In this document: positions 8,069 to 15,814 of the stretch, piece after piece
Layout: each line of letters starts with the position of its first letter
How positions within the stretch are numbered: position 1 is the stretch's first letter
Assembly: GCA_026995985.1 (NCBI GenBank)
Contig: JALWNF010000062.1
Span: forward strand, 1-21,871
Reading direction: 5' to 3'
Length of the DNA stretch: 21,871 nucleotides
Origin: Campylobacteraceae bacterium
GTDB lineage: Bacteria; Campylobacterota; Campylobacteria; Campylobacterales; Sulfurovaceae
Made by a program: the position numbers and the translations under genes
Notes under the pieces: model-generated
What the model saw: only the letters and a program-made list of their open reading frames with translations
Database searches by the model: none
Told to the model about the DNA's origin: nothing

Positions 8069-8444
8069 CATCATCTCCTTGTTGATTTAAACTATTAATA
8101 TTAGTTTTATTTTTAGAACTCGGTATTGTACCACCAAATTGTAAATAAAAAGTATATAATAGTGCAATTACTCCTAAAATATCAGAAAAGACACCAGGAA
8201 CAATCAATAAAATTGCTCCTAAAAAATATGAAGTAGCTGAGTCATGAAAAGCTTTCATATCCAATTTTCCCATTGAGAGACTCTGCATATTCATCTTAAT
8301 ATTAACATGTGCATTCTGAATGAGCCCCATTCCTATAATAAAAGTGGTTACTATCCAAATTACTGACCACAAAAAACCTATCTTAGCTCCAACCTCTAAT
8401 GAAAAAAAGAGTTCCAATAAAAAATAGATAACTAAAAAAATCAT
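8013..8444 (-). CDS. fxsA: FxsA family membrane protein
   Basis: Small inner-membrane protein of 143 residues. Hydrophobic segments are at about 1-17, 22-42 and 74-97. The block FLGAILLIVPGVFSDILGVI (about 74-93) is the family signature. The hydrophilic tail (GDDDVIDVEIID) is the usual acidic end. E. coli FxsA is known for relieving phage T7 exclusion by the F plasmid, but its normal function is not established. The gene starts one base after the proS stop and ends inside the Dsb gene, so the three are surely co-transcribed. Upstream pairing to the ribosome is weak, which points to translational coupling with proS. The same placement between proS and hemC is known to me from Campylobacter. 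Confidence 0.88.
   Translation of the reverse strand: MIFLVIYFLLELFFSLEVGAKIGFLWSVIWIVTTFIIGMGLIQNAHVNIKMNMQSLSMGKLDMKAFHDSATSYFLGAILLIVPGVFSDILGVIALLYTFYLQFGGTIPSSKNKTNINSLNQQGDDDVIDVEIIDSSSHSNTKR
8075..8080 (-). promoter_or_regulatory. Ribosome-binding site deciding the Dsb start
   Basis: Read leftward this is AAGGAG. The three ATGs that follow lie at 0, 3 and 6 bases and a fourth at 15. Only the third (8068) has normal spacing. The site lies inside the fxsA coding region. Confidence 0.7.
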
Positions 8445-8445
8445 C

Positions 8446-9708
8446 TTATGCCAACTTCTCTACTAAAATATTAACCACATCTTCTATGGTAACAACCTCT
8501 TTAGATAAATCTTTACGAGCAATAATCTCTACTTTACCCTCTCTAATATCGTTACCAACAACAACTGCATAGTTCATACCAATAAGCTCAAAATCTTTTA
8601 TTTTAACTCCAAAGCCTGTCTTTTTATCTGCTCTATCATCTAAAATTACATCTATACCCTTATCTTGAAGTTGGCTATAGATTTTTTGAGCCACTGCCAT
8701 CTGCTCTTCATCTTTAGCTTTTGCTACAATAATATCTACATTATAAGGAGCAGAAGCTTTTGTCCAGATACACCCTCTCTCATCGTGATTTTGTTCAATA
8801 ATCCCTGCTAAGAGACGACTAACACCAATGCCATAAGTTCCCATAACAAAAGGTTCAAGCTTTTGGTTCTCATTTAAAAACTCTGCCTTCATTGGCTCTG
8901 AATATACTGTCCCTAGCTGGAAGATATGACCTGCTTCTATACCTTTGGTTTGGCTAAGGTTACCACCACACTTAGGACACTTTGTCTCATCTTGGGCTAT
9001 TACTTCAACGTTAGCTCCAAAGTCACAACTCTCACAGACCATAATAGTATCTTCTCCAGAGTCAGCTAAAATCATAAACTCTTTTGAACCTGCTCCACCA
9101 ATAGCACCTGAGTCTGCCTCTACCACTTTAAACTCTAAACCTAAACGTGTAAAGATTTTTTTGTAGGTCTGCTCCATTAGGTCAAACTCTCGTTGCATAT
9201 CTTCAGTGGTAGCATGAAAACTATAGGCATCTTTCATAAGAAACTCACGACCCCTCATAAGTCCAAAACGTGGTCTAACCTCATCACGGAATTTCCAGTT
9301 GATTTGGTAGACATTTATAGGTAGTTGCTTATAGCTCTTAACTGTTTGACGTACTAAATTTACCATTGCCTCCTCATTGGTTGGGCTAAGAGTAAAGCTG
9401 TTCTCATGTCTATCTTTAAAACGCAAAAGCTCTTTTCCAAACTTATCAGCTCTGCCTGTCTCTTCCCAAAGGCTAAGAGGGGTAACTATTGGTAGATGTA
9501 CCTCATTGCACCCTGCCTTGTCTAACTCCTCTTTTACTACAGCTCTTACTTTGTCTAAAGTTATCTTTCCTAATGGTAAGAAGTTGTATAGTCCAGCTCC
9601 ACCAGCAGACTGAATAAATCCTGCTCTAAGTAGAAGTTTATGAGATGCTAAGAGAGCATCATTTGGAGTCTCTTTTGTTGTTGGTATTAATATTCTTGAA
9701 AATCTCAT
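8446..9708 (-). CDS. proS: Prolyl-tRNA synthetase lacking the editing insertion
   Basis: Class II enzyme that charges tRNA-Pro with proline. Motif 2 ([20 protein letters not shown]) lies at about 141-160, motif 3 ([11 protein letters not shown]) at 290-300, and the anticodon-binding domain runs from about 323 to the end. At 420 residues it is about 150 shorter than the usual bacterial form, such as that of E. coli. The missing part is the INS domain that hydrolyses misacylated Ala-tRNA-Pro and normally sits between motifs 2 and 3. In its place are about 20 residues with two CxxC pairs (Cys225/228 and Cys244/247), which look like a zinc knuckle. The reading frame is clean across the joint, and the flanking blocks [14 protein letters not shown] and [14 protein letters not shown] are intact. 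The ATG overlaps the hemA stop by one base (TAATG). Confidence 0.93.
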   Translation of the reverse strand: MRFSRILIPTTKETPNDALLASHKLLLRAGFIQSAGGAGLYNFLPLGKITLDKVRAVVKEELDKAGCNEVHLPIVTPLSLWEETGRADKFGKELLRFKDRHENSFTLSPTNEEAMVNLVRQTVKSYKQLPINVYQINWKFRDEVRPRFGLMRGREFLMKDAYSFHATTEDMQREFDLMEQTYKKIFTRLGLEFKVVEADSGAIGGAGSKEFMILADSGEDTIMVCESCDFGANVEVIAQDETKCPKCGGNLSQTKGIEAGHIFQLGTVYSEPMKAEFLNENQKLEPFVMGTYGIGVSRLLAGIIEQNHDERGCIWTKASAPYNVDIIVAKAKDEEQMAVAQKIYSQLQDKGIDVILDDRADKKTGFGVKIKDFELIGMNYAVVVGNDIREGKVEIIARKDLSKEVVTIEDVVNILVEKLA

Positions 9709-11015
9709 TATTTATATCCTTTAACATGGTGTTCATTCTCTTTATATTGTTGTACATTAACATCGTCTATATCTATATTGAATATCTCTCTAATAGCATC
9801 TGCTTTATTGCTTCCATCACTCTGCGATGAACTTTGTCTTAAATTTTGAGTAGCATCATGCAAGAAACGATTAAACATCTGCTGTGCCATCTTCTTCATA
9901 TTGGCTTCAAACTCTTTAGGAACATACCTCTTCTTTATAGCTCGTTTTAGCTCTTTATCTATAGCATCTTCTACCTGTAGCCGCATTCCCTTTATTATTG
10001 GTTCAATAGAGAGTGCTTTTATCCATGTATAGTACTCATCTTTATGCTTTAAGACTATCTCTTTAGCCTTTATAGCCTGTTCCTGCTTCAGAGCATAGTT
10101 TCTACTAGAGATACTCTTTAGGTCATCTATTCTAAAGAGTCTTAAGTTATCTAACTCTATATTTCCAATATCTTTTGGTATTGCCATATCGAACCAGAGA
10201 CGTTCAAGGTTTGCATTCTCTATCATCCACGGCTCAATAATAGGCTCTTTTGAAGAGGTAGCAGAGAATAAAAGACGATAACGGTTTAGATATTTTGGTA
10301 GATTCTCAACACTAGCAGCTTTTACATTTTCTCCTAACTCTTCGGCTATCCTTTCTGTCTTCTCTATATCTCTGCCTAAAAGAAGAACATCACAGCCTAA
10401 ACGTAAAAGATTTTTTGTTGCAATAAGCCCCATCTCCCCTGTACCAACAACAATAGCTCTCATACCTGTTATATTATCTCCATAAATACTATGAGCTTGT
10501 GCTACAGCAACAGAAGCTATAGAGAGTGGTCTACTAGAGATAGATGTTTGGTTACGAACCTCTGCCGCACACTTAAGGGCATGAGAGAGTACACGGTTAA
10601 GTCTACTTCCTGCTGTACCATTCTCATAAGAGAATCTAAATGCCTCTCTTACTTGACCTGTAATTTGTGATTCTCCTATAACCAAAGAGTCTAAAGATGA
10701 GACAACTGAGAAGATATGGACAATAGCATCTTCATCATCATACCTACGCCCTGAAGATTTTAATCTATAGAAGTCAATTCCTGACTTTTTACTCAATAGA
10801 CCCAATATTGTATGATAAGAGGAGAAGTTATCTGAAGTTGCAACCATTATCTCAACACGATTACAAGTAGAGACTATAAATGCCTCATGAATAAATTTAA
10901 ACTCTACTAACTCATTCAAAAAAGTACTCATCTCTTGCTTATCTGTAAACGCCATCTGCTCACGAAGAGCTTGTTCACAGTTGTTATGGTTAAAAGATAA
11001 AATTTGATAATACAT
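9708..11015 (-). CDS. hemA: Glutamyl-tRNA reductase
   Basis: First committed enzyme of the C5 haem pathway. It reduces Glu-tRNA to glutamate-1-semialdehyde with NADPH in the cytoplasm. The 435 residues match the family. The catalytic cysteine is Cys51 in [12 protein letters not shown]. The substrate-binding block [16 protein letters not shown] is at about 115-130, the NADP-binding loop [11 protein letters not shown] at about 189-199, and the C-terminal helical dimerisation domain from about 320. The ATG shares one base with the stop of the prenyl synthase gene (TGATG), and its own stop shares one base with the proS start. This chain of overlaps shows tight translational coupling through prenyl synthase-hemA-proS. 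Regulation by haem is known in other bacteria, but nothing in this sequence shows it here. Confidence 0.96.
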   Translation of the reverse strand: MYYQILSFNHNNCEQALREQMAFTDKQEMSTFLNELVEFKFIHEAFIVSTCNRVEIMVATSDNFSSYHTILGLLSKKSGIDFYRLKSSGRRYDDEDAIVHIFSVVSSLDSLVIGESQITGQVREAFRFSYENGTAGSRLNRVLSHALKCAAEVRNQTSISSRPLSIASVAVAQAHSIYGDNITGMRAIVVGTGEMGLIATKNLLRLGCDVLLLGRDIEKTERIAEELGENVKAASVENLPKYLNRYRLLFSATSSKEPIIEPWMIENANLERLWFDMAIPKDIGNIELDNLRLFRIDDLKSISSRNYALKQEQAIKAKEIVLKHKDEYYTWIKALSIEPIIKGMRLQVEDAIDKELKRAIKKRYVPKEFEANMKKMAQQMFNRFLHDATQNLRQSSSQSDGSNKADAIREIFNIDIDDVNVQQYKENEHHVKGYK

Positions 11016-11914
11016 CAGAATCTTCTCTCAATCATTGCTTTTGCAATATTTGACAAGTCTCTCTCCCCTAAAGAGTCCATAAGCTCTATTGCTTCATCAA
11101 CTAACTCCTTTGCTTCACTATAAGCCTTTTCAATAATCTTATGCTTCTTCATAGATAACTTAATCCATTCTGCTTCTTTTTGAGTTAAATTTTTACGATG
11201 AAGAGAGAGCAGGAATCTTCTCTCTTCTTCATCTAAACTCTCAAAAAGATAGATATATGGTAGAGTCACCTTTCCCTCTTCAAAGTCGTGCAGAGCAGGT
11301 TTTCCTAAAGTTATACTATCTTGGGTAATATCTAAAATATCATCTATCATCTGAAAAGCTAACCCAAGGTTTTTACCATACTGCTTATAAGCTTTACGAT
11401 TTTTCCCTGCTAAGATAGCGGCTGATTCAGCAGAGGCTTCCATTAAGGAGGCTGTCTTTTGATATAACATCTTTAAGTAGGCATCTTTGTTAGTATGAAA
11501 CTTTTTTGATAACTCTACATCAGCTAGTTCTCCAAGGCTTAGTTGAATAACTGCATTAGAGATAACTCTTGCTACCTCAGGTGAGATAGAAGTTAACTCA
11601 AAAAAGGCTTTTGAGTATAGTATATCACCCATCATAATAGCAGTTTTATTGCCATCACTCACATTTACAGATGCTTTTCCTCGTCTCTGATAGGCATCAT
11701 CAATGACATCATCATGCAAAAGACTTGCGACATGAATCATCTCTACTATTGCTGCTGTCTTTATAACTTTTAGACTTGAATCTGCTATCTTTAAAATCAA
11801 TTTAGTACGAAGTCGCTTACCATGTGGTATCTTTTCATAAAGCATCTTTACATGGCTATCACCTAAATCTGCTATGTACTGCTCTATCTTTCTCTCAACG
11901 GCACTAATCACCAT
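11015..11914 (-). CDS. Polyprenyl diphosphate synthase
   Basis: Trans-prenyl transferase of 299 residues that lengthens isoprenoid diphosphates, probably to make the menaquinone side chain. The chain length of the product cannot be read from the sequence. The first aspartate-rich motif is DDVID at 68-72, followed by the usual RRGKASVN; the second is DDILD at 191-195 in LAFQMIDDILDITQD. GELADVE (about 128-134) and GKPALHDFEEGKVTLP are also typical. The start is ATG at 11912-11914 with AAGGGA a few bases upstream; GTG, the next codon, is a weaker alternative. It is the first gene after a candidate promoter (11937-11942) and overlaps hemA by one base. Placement directly before hemA is the known Campylobacter order (ispB or octaprenyl synthase in annotations). 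Confidence 0.92.
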   Translation of the reverse strand: MVISAVERKIEQYIADLGDSHVKMLYEKIPHGKRLRTKLILKIADSSLKVIKTAAIVEMIHVASLLHDDVIDDAYQRRGKASVNVSDGNKTAIMMGDILYSKAFFELTSISPEVARVISNAVIQLSLGELADVELSKKFHTNKDAYLKMLYQKTASLMEASAESAAILAGKNRKAYKQYGKNLGLAFQMIDDILDITQDSITLGKPALHDFEEGKVTLPYIYLFESLDEEERRFLLSLHRKNLTQKEAEWIKLSMKKHKIIEKAYSEAKELVDEAIELMDSLGERDLSNIAKAMIERRF

Positions 11915-11936
11915 TTTCCCTTATTTATTTTTGAGG

Positions 11937-11942
11937 ATTATA
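11937..11942 (-). promoter_or_regulatory. Candidate -10 box for the prenyl synthase-hemA-proS operon
   Basis: Read leftward this is a perfect TATAAT in the 67-base gap before the prenyl synthase gene, preceded by a T-rich stretch and without an obvious -35 box. It would start RNA about 16 bases before the ATG, just leaving room for AAGGGA. It suggests that the seven-gene operon is transcribed apart from the kinase-like gene. Confidence 0.5.
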
Positions 11943-11981
11943 CCTTATAGTAATTAAAAAGTTATACGTTTATAGCCTTTT

Positions 11982-13277
11982 TTATCTAATTCCATAAATT
12001 GCTTTCACCTTAAATCCATCTTTTGTATCTTTTATTGTCATAAAGCCTTTGCTATACCCTGACTTTCTTTTACCATTAGGATTAGATACATACCATTTTG
12101 TATAAGTTTTAACATCACAATAGTTCACTCCATTTTTACTATATCTTTTTAAAATTTTAAAATTTAGTAGTTTGAACTTTCTATATTTCCATTTTCTATT
12201 ATATGCCCGAACAGATTTCCCAACCCTTGTAGGTGTTATATTTTTAAATTGAAAATATCTTGTTATCTTATTGTCATATAACTTCATAATCTTTTTAGAG
12301 GAGGAGTGTGCTGTTATTTTAATATATTTTTTAAGGAATTTATGCAAATTCTCTTCTGAAAATACCTTACTTAAATTATTATCTTTTTTGCTCTTTTTAG
12401 AGAGCTCTTGAGTTGTTAAATTTGTCTCTTTTACCTTTGTTATATTTTTTTCAGAAGATATATTAATATCTTTTGTAATATCTTTTTTAGTTGAATTTAT
12501 CTCTTTTATACTCTTTTTAACTTTTTTAACTACTAAATGCTCTTGCTTACTCTTATTTTCCTCTACAAAACTCTTTTTTAATAAATCTATTTTCTCTTTA
12601 GTTTCAGTTCTGTTTAACTCAACAGGTGGTTTTTCTATTTTAGATACATTTTTAACCACATTATCTGCTTTAATTTCTGTTTTGTTCCTCTCTTTAGTAC
12701 TATTTAGCTCTATTGCTTTTTTATTGCTATCCCATATATAAAATCTTTTTAACTTATCTCCATACTGATTATAAGCAAAGAATAAACTACCTATAAAAGC
12801 TACTAAAATAACTCCAATTAGCCATATACGATAACCTTTTTTCTTCTCTTTTCCTATCTGAGTTAGCTCCTCTAATTGTGGTAATTTCGTGTGTTCTTTA
12901 GGTTCAAACTGCAAATATGCTTCCACATTCGCATTAGGTGTATATGCCATACAAGTATAAATAGTATTATTCTCTTCAAAATATGCAAAAACTTTAATAT
13001 CCTCTTTTATATTTCTTCTTGAAATATTGCCTATTTCTTTTATAATTTCTGCTTTTCTTTTATTAAAGACTCCTAGTGCCTCAGGTATTGTCTCTACACT
13101 GTTTCCCTTTCTCTCTGAAAATACATCTAAAAAAAGCTCTTTTATAACAAAAAAACTCCCCTCTCTATGGATATTTTTTACTAAATAAAGAATCTCAAAG
13201 TCATCTTCCCCTAAAACATCTATAATTTTATAGTGTCCACCTATTATTGTGCCATTTGGTAAATATTTACTACTCAT
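11982..13277 (-). CDS. Membrane protein with kinase-like N-lobe, sequon-rich linker and C-terminal NTF2-like domain
   Basis: I do not recognise a named gene. Of 431 residues, about 5-125 resemble the N-lobe of a Ser/Thr protein kinase: LPNGTIIGGHYKIIDVLG, then a degenerate glycine loop (LGEDDFEILY), VIKE with the lysine at 46, and a hinge-like NNTIYTCMAYTPNANVEAYL. There is no C-lobe, HRD or DFG, so kinase activity is unlikely. A transmembrane segment (about 151-168, after KEKKKGYR) should put the rest in the periplasm. Residues about 178-310 are a Lys/Glu/Asn/Thr-rich linker with nine D/E-x-N-x-S/T sequons. Residues about 312-431 look like the NTF2-like domain often attached to bacterial kinases (MKLYDNKITRYF..., then NRKWKYRKFKL). 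The start is ATG at 13275-13277, with AAAGG ten bases upstream. A TTG at 13356-13358 overlapping the HD gene stop would add 27 residues but reads poorly. Confidence 0.68.
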   Translation of the reverse strand: MSSKYLPNGTIIGGHYKIIDVLGEDDFEILYLVKNIHREGSFFVIKELFLDVFSERKGNSVETIPEALGVFNKRKAEIIKEIGNISRRNIKEDIKVFAYFEENNTIYTCMAYTPNANVEAYLQFEPKEHTKLPQLEELTQIGKEKKKGYRIWLIGVILVAFIGSLFFAYNQYGDKLKRFYIWDSNKKAIELNSTKERNKTEIKADNVVKNVSKIEKPPVELNRTETKEKIDLLKKSFVEENKSKQEHLVVKKVKKSIKEINSTKKDITKDINISSEKNITKVKETNLTTQELSKKSKKDNNLSKVFSEENLHKFLKKYIKITAHSSSKKIMKLYDNKITRYFQFKNITPTRVGKSVRAYNRKWKYRKFKLLNFKILKRYSKNGVNYCDVKTYTKWYVSNPNGKRKSGYSKGFMTIKDTKDGFKVKAIYGIR

Positions 13278-13287
13278 TATTTTTATA

Positions 13288-13292
13288 CCTTT
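13288..13292 (-). promoter_or_regulatory. Ribosome-binding site favouring the ATG start of the kinase-like gene
   Basis: Read leftward this is AAAGG, ten bases before the ATG at 13277. The rival TTG at 13358 has GAGG only four bases away. The ATG also places the kinase-like N-lobe at a normal distance from the N-terminus. Confidence 0.45.
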
Positions 13293-13354
13293 GCAACTAT
13301 CCTCAATTAGCAAAGAATGATAACAAAAAATATTATATTTTACTCTAAAATAGG

Positions 13355-15007
13355 TCAAAAAACCTCAAATAAAATCTTTTTTAACTCCCTTTTTATACTT
13401 AAAGATAACTCTTCTCTATTTGAAAAGATAAAAAATGGAACAGAGTTTGCCATTGATGTCTTTAGTCTTTTTCGTAATGTAGATATTTCATCTATAATTA
13501 ATGTTTTTTTACCATCATAGAGAAGAAAGTTTTTATCGATACCAATTGACATAGATACAATGCTATAGCTATAGAACTCATCATCTTTTCCATACCTCTC
13601 TATAAGACTCTCTAAACGCTCCTCTAGTCTCCTTCTCTTCTCTTTTGAGATAGAACCAAACTTCTCCCTAAACTTAAAACGCTCATCTGTGGTAAGTCCC
13701 AAGATATTATAAAACTCTGAAAGATTTTTCCAACAAGCATTAAATAGATGTTTTCCAAATAGTATATCTTCAAAGGCAGCTAAATAGTAACGCTCTTTAT
13801 ACGTAAGACTCAGTTGATATTTTATCTTAAAATACTCCTTCTTAAATAGAGAAATAAGCCAATTTTCATCAAGTTGAGAGATAATATCCAACTGCTTTTG
13901 AGGGCTACTTTCACTAATAAACTTCCACATCATCGCTACTGTTGCATAGACTTTTTTATCTTTTGGAGCAATAGTCAAAAACTCCTTGGATAAAAAAGTG
14001 ATAACCTTCTCAAGTAGAGTATCTAAACGGCTAATCTGATGAGTAAAAAATACCTTTTTATAGAGATTAAAACGGCTCTCTAAAAGATGTTCAATATCAT
14101 AAAGTCCAGAGGTTAAAAAACATAGTTTAAATACTCCACCCTCTTCTACTAAAATTGTCTCACGTGTAACTCGTAAAAAATCTGATGAAGTTGAGATGTA
14201 ACCACTAGCTAATAGGTCACGATTAATATAGTCAATACGGTCTGCATCAACTGTTGAGCTAATATAGTCATGCAATATTTTATAGTCAAAACCATATTCT
14301 CTAACCTCATCAAAAATATTTTTAACTAATATATAGTATAGTTTTACCAATGCTTTAGAGCTTCTACTCTGTTCTGAGACCTCATGGTTAAAGAGCATAT
14401 CAAGAAAGGTATAACCAATCCCCTCATGAAGAACCATCTCTCCAGAGTTGGTTAGAGTAATATAAAACTCTAAAAATCTCTTCTGCTCTTTATTTGGCTC
14501 TTTTACTTTAGAAATCGAATCGTAAAGACGCTTTAGAGCATACTCTGTCTGATGAGAAAAAGGTAGATGTCCTACATCGTGTAGTAACCCAACTAAACGT
14601 AATGCTTGAAGTAAAATTAGATAGGTTGTACTCTCTCTTTTATCTAATGCTAAAGAGAAATCTAGTAGCATCTTATCTTCTATCTTTAAGTTCTTTAAGT
14701 CTATATTTAGTTTATTTGATTTTATAATCTTTTTTATAGAGTGTCGTGCATCTTTTAAAAATTTATTACGACTTTTAGTAGAACTATTTATAAGTGAGTT
14801 TTTAAACATATAAGAGGCTACATGCATAGTTCCAAGTGAATGAATATAACGCTTTGTCGTAATTGATGGAAATGCAAAGTAAGCTAAAGCATTTTGAGAG
14901 ACAAAGAGTAGACGGTTGACTATCTTACTCTGCAAAAACTTCTCTTCTAATCCTGAGTAGGGAATGTGACCATATACGGTATCGTTTACTATTTTATTAA
15001 TTTGCAT
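13355..15007 (-). CDS. HD-domain phosphohydrolase (COG1078 / dNTPase-like)
   Basis: Cytoplasmic metal-dependent phosphohydrolase of 550 residues. The N-terminal block VNDTVYGHIPYSGLEEKFL and the following QNALAYFAFPSITTKRYIHSLGT match the COG1078 branch related to SAMHD1 and dGTP triphosphohydrolases. The metal ligands are visible: His56 in IHSLGTMHVA, His143-Asp144 in GLLHDVGHLPFSH, and Asp254/Asp256 in STVDADRIDYINRDLLASGY. The C-terminal third (about 330-550) is helical and not diagnostic. The substrate may be a deoxynucleotide or another phosphorylated nucleotide and cannot be decided here. No good ribosome-binding site precedes the ATG; a 6-base hairpin (GATAGT/ACTATC, 15017-15034) lies in the leader. 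The kinase-like gene follows at 77 bases and probably shares the transcript. Confidence 0.85.
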   Translation of the reverse strand: MQINKIVNDTVYGHIPYSGLEEKFLQSKIVNRLLFVSQNALAYFAFPSITTKRYIHSLGTMHVASYMFKNSLINSSTKSRNKFLKDARHSIKKIIKSNKLNIDLKNLKIEDKMLLDFSLALDKRESTTYLILLQALRLVGLLHDVGHLPFSHQTEYALKRLYDSISKVKEPNKEQKRFLEFYITLTNSGEMVLHEGIGYTFLDMLFNHEVSEQSRSSKALVKLYYILVKNIFDEVREYGFDYKILHDYISSTVDADRIDYINRDLLASGYISTSSDFLRVTRETILVEEGGVFKLCFLTSGLYDIEHLLESRFNLYKKVFFTHQISRLDTLLEKVITFLSKEFLTIAPKDKKVYATVAMMWKFISESSPQKQLDIISQLDENWLISLFKKEYFKIKYQLSLTYKERYYLAAFEDILFGKHLFNACWKNLSEFYNILGLTTDERFKFREKFGSISKEKRRRLEERLESLIERYGKDDEFYSYSIVSMSIGIDKNFLLYDGKKTLIIDEISTLRKRLKTSMANSVPFFIFSNREELSLSIKRELKKILFEVF

Positions 15008-15055
15008 ATTAAAAGAGATAGTAACATAACTATCAATAATATGCTCTTAACTTTT

Positions 15056-15061
15056 GTTATA
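15056..15061 (-). promoter_or_regulatory. Weak candidate -10 box for the HD gene
   Basis: Read leftward this is TATAAC within TTCTATTATAAC, about 49 bases before the HD start. It is the best of several AT-rich possibilities in the 136-base gap after the coiled-coil gene. That gap shows no GC-rich terminator hairpin. Confidence 0.28.
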
Positions 15062-15143
15062 ATAGAAGTTCTCTTTAATTAGTTTATTAAAATAAAATAA
15101 TTTATAAATTAAAAAAGATATTTTAGAGTTTATTTTTTATACT

Positions 15144-15617
15144 TTAATGGTTATAGTAGTATCTCCCTAATGCATACTCATCCATCTCAATTTGACGCTT
15201 TTTCTTTAAGAGTACATGTAAATCTTTAACCGTATCTTTAGTATCTTTGAGCTGTTTTTTTAATCTTTTTTGAGATTTTTGATAGGCTATAAGCTTATTT
15301 TGACTACTTTTTAAACTCTTTTTTAGTTTATCTATCTCTATCTTTTGAATACTCAACTTATTTTTAGTTAACTTAATTCGTTTTTTTAGAGCTTTTATCT
15401 CTCTATTTTTCGCATCTTTTATAGTCCTATTTCTCTTCTTTAAGAGTCTAATTTCAGCTTTAAGTCTCTGAATTTCTCTATTTTTATCTTTTTTAAACGC
15501 TCTAACCTCTTGAAGGGTTTTAATCAATATCTCTTGCTCTTTATTAGTACTATTATCTTTGCTATTTGCAATAGTAACAACTGAACAGAAGAGTAGTATC
15601 AATATAATTTTCTGCAT
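15144..15617 (-). CDS. Exported lysine-rich coiled-coil protein, unknown function
   Basis: I do not recognise a family. The 157 residues begin with a signal peptide (about 1-19, MQKIILILLFCSVVTIANS), so the product should be periplasmic or lightly membrane-tethered. Residues about 25-145 form one long, strongly charged helix with heptad-like spacing of Leu and Ile. It contains a repeat of about 25 residues (KNREI at 45 and again at 70, each followed by a Leu-Lys-Ile-rich run). The tail EYALGRYYYNH is rich in tyrosine. ATGs at 15617 and 15620 are adjacent; AAGGAG (15623-15628) lies five bases from the first and two from the second, so I chose 15617. It has its own candidate promoter and follows the valS terminator. 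It is probably transcribed alone. Such a simple composition gives no safe homology inference. Confidence 0.78.
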   Translation of the reverse strand: MQKIILILLFCSVVTIANSKDNSTNKEQEILIKTLQEVRAFKKDKNREIQRLKAEIRLLKKRNRTIKDAKNREIKALKKRIKLTKNKLSIQKIEIDKLKKSLKSSQNKLIAYQKSQKRLKKQLKDTKDTVKDLHVLLKKKRQIEMDEYALGRYYYNH

Positions 15618-15674
15618 CATATCTCCTTTTTCTTTTGCAAACCTAAGTTAGACTAAGTAAAATACCTACCTCAG

Positions 15675-15680
15675 ATTATA
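15675..15680 (-). promoter_or_regulatory. Candidate -10 box for the coiled-coil gene
   Basis: Read leftward this is a perfect TATAAT (CCTTTATAATCTGAGG), about 58 bases before the chosen start. A second TATAAT-like run sits some 12 bases further upstream. No -35 box is evident. Confidence 0.45.
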
Positions 15681-15770
15681 AAGGAATTATAACTATAAGA
15701 TATAAAAATAAATTAAAATAGTAATCTTTTTTATAGCTTTTATAAAGAATATTTTTTTATTGTTAAAGCT

Positions 15771-15806
15771 AATAATAAAAAGTAACGAAACAGGTGTTTC
15801 GCTACT
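15771..15806 (-). terminator. valS: Intrinsic terminator of valS
   Basis: An 11-base stem with one G-U pair (AGTAGCGAAAC / GTTTCGTTACT read leftward, 15796-15806 and 15781-15791) closes a four-base loop ACCT. TTTTTATTATT follows at once. It starts only a few bases after the valS stop. There is no T-run on the other strand, so it acts leftward only. This is the clearest terminator in the window. Confidence 0.88.
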
Positions 15807-15814
15807 AATAAAAG

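Noticed and set aside
8446..9708. Frameshift or assembly deletion as cause of the short ProRS
   Set aside because: The frame is continuous, conserved blocks on both sides are intact, and the short joint holds an ordered CxxC-CxxC pattern, which suggests a natural replacement.
13278..13358. 27-residue N-terminal extension of the kinase-like protein from TTG at 13358
   Set aside because: Possible because it overlaps the HD gene stop, but GAGG is only four bases away, the extension has no domain character, and the ATG at 13277 starts naturally before the N-lobe pattern.
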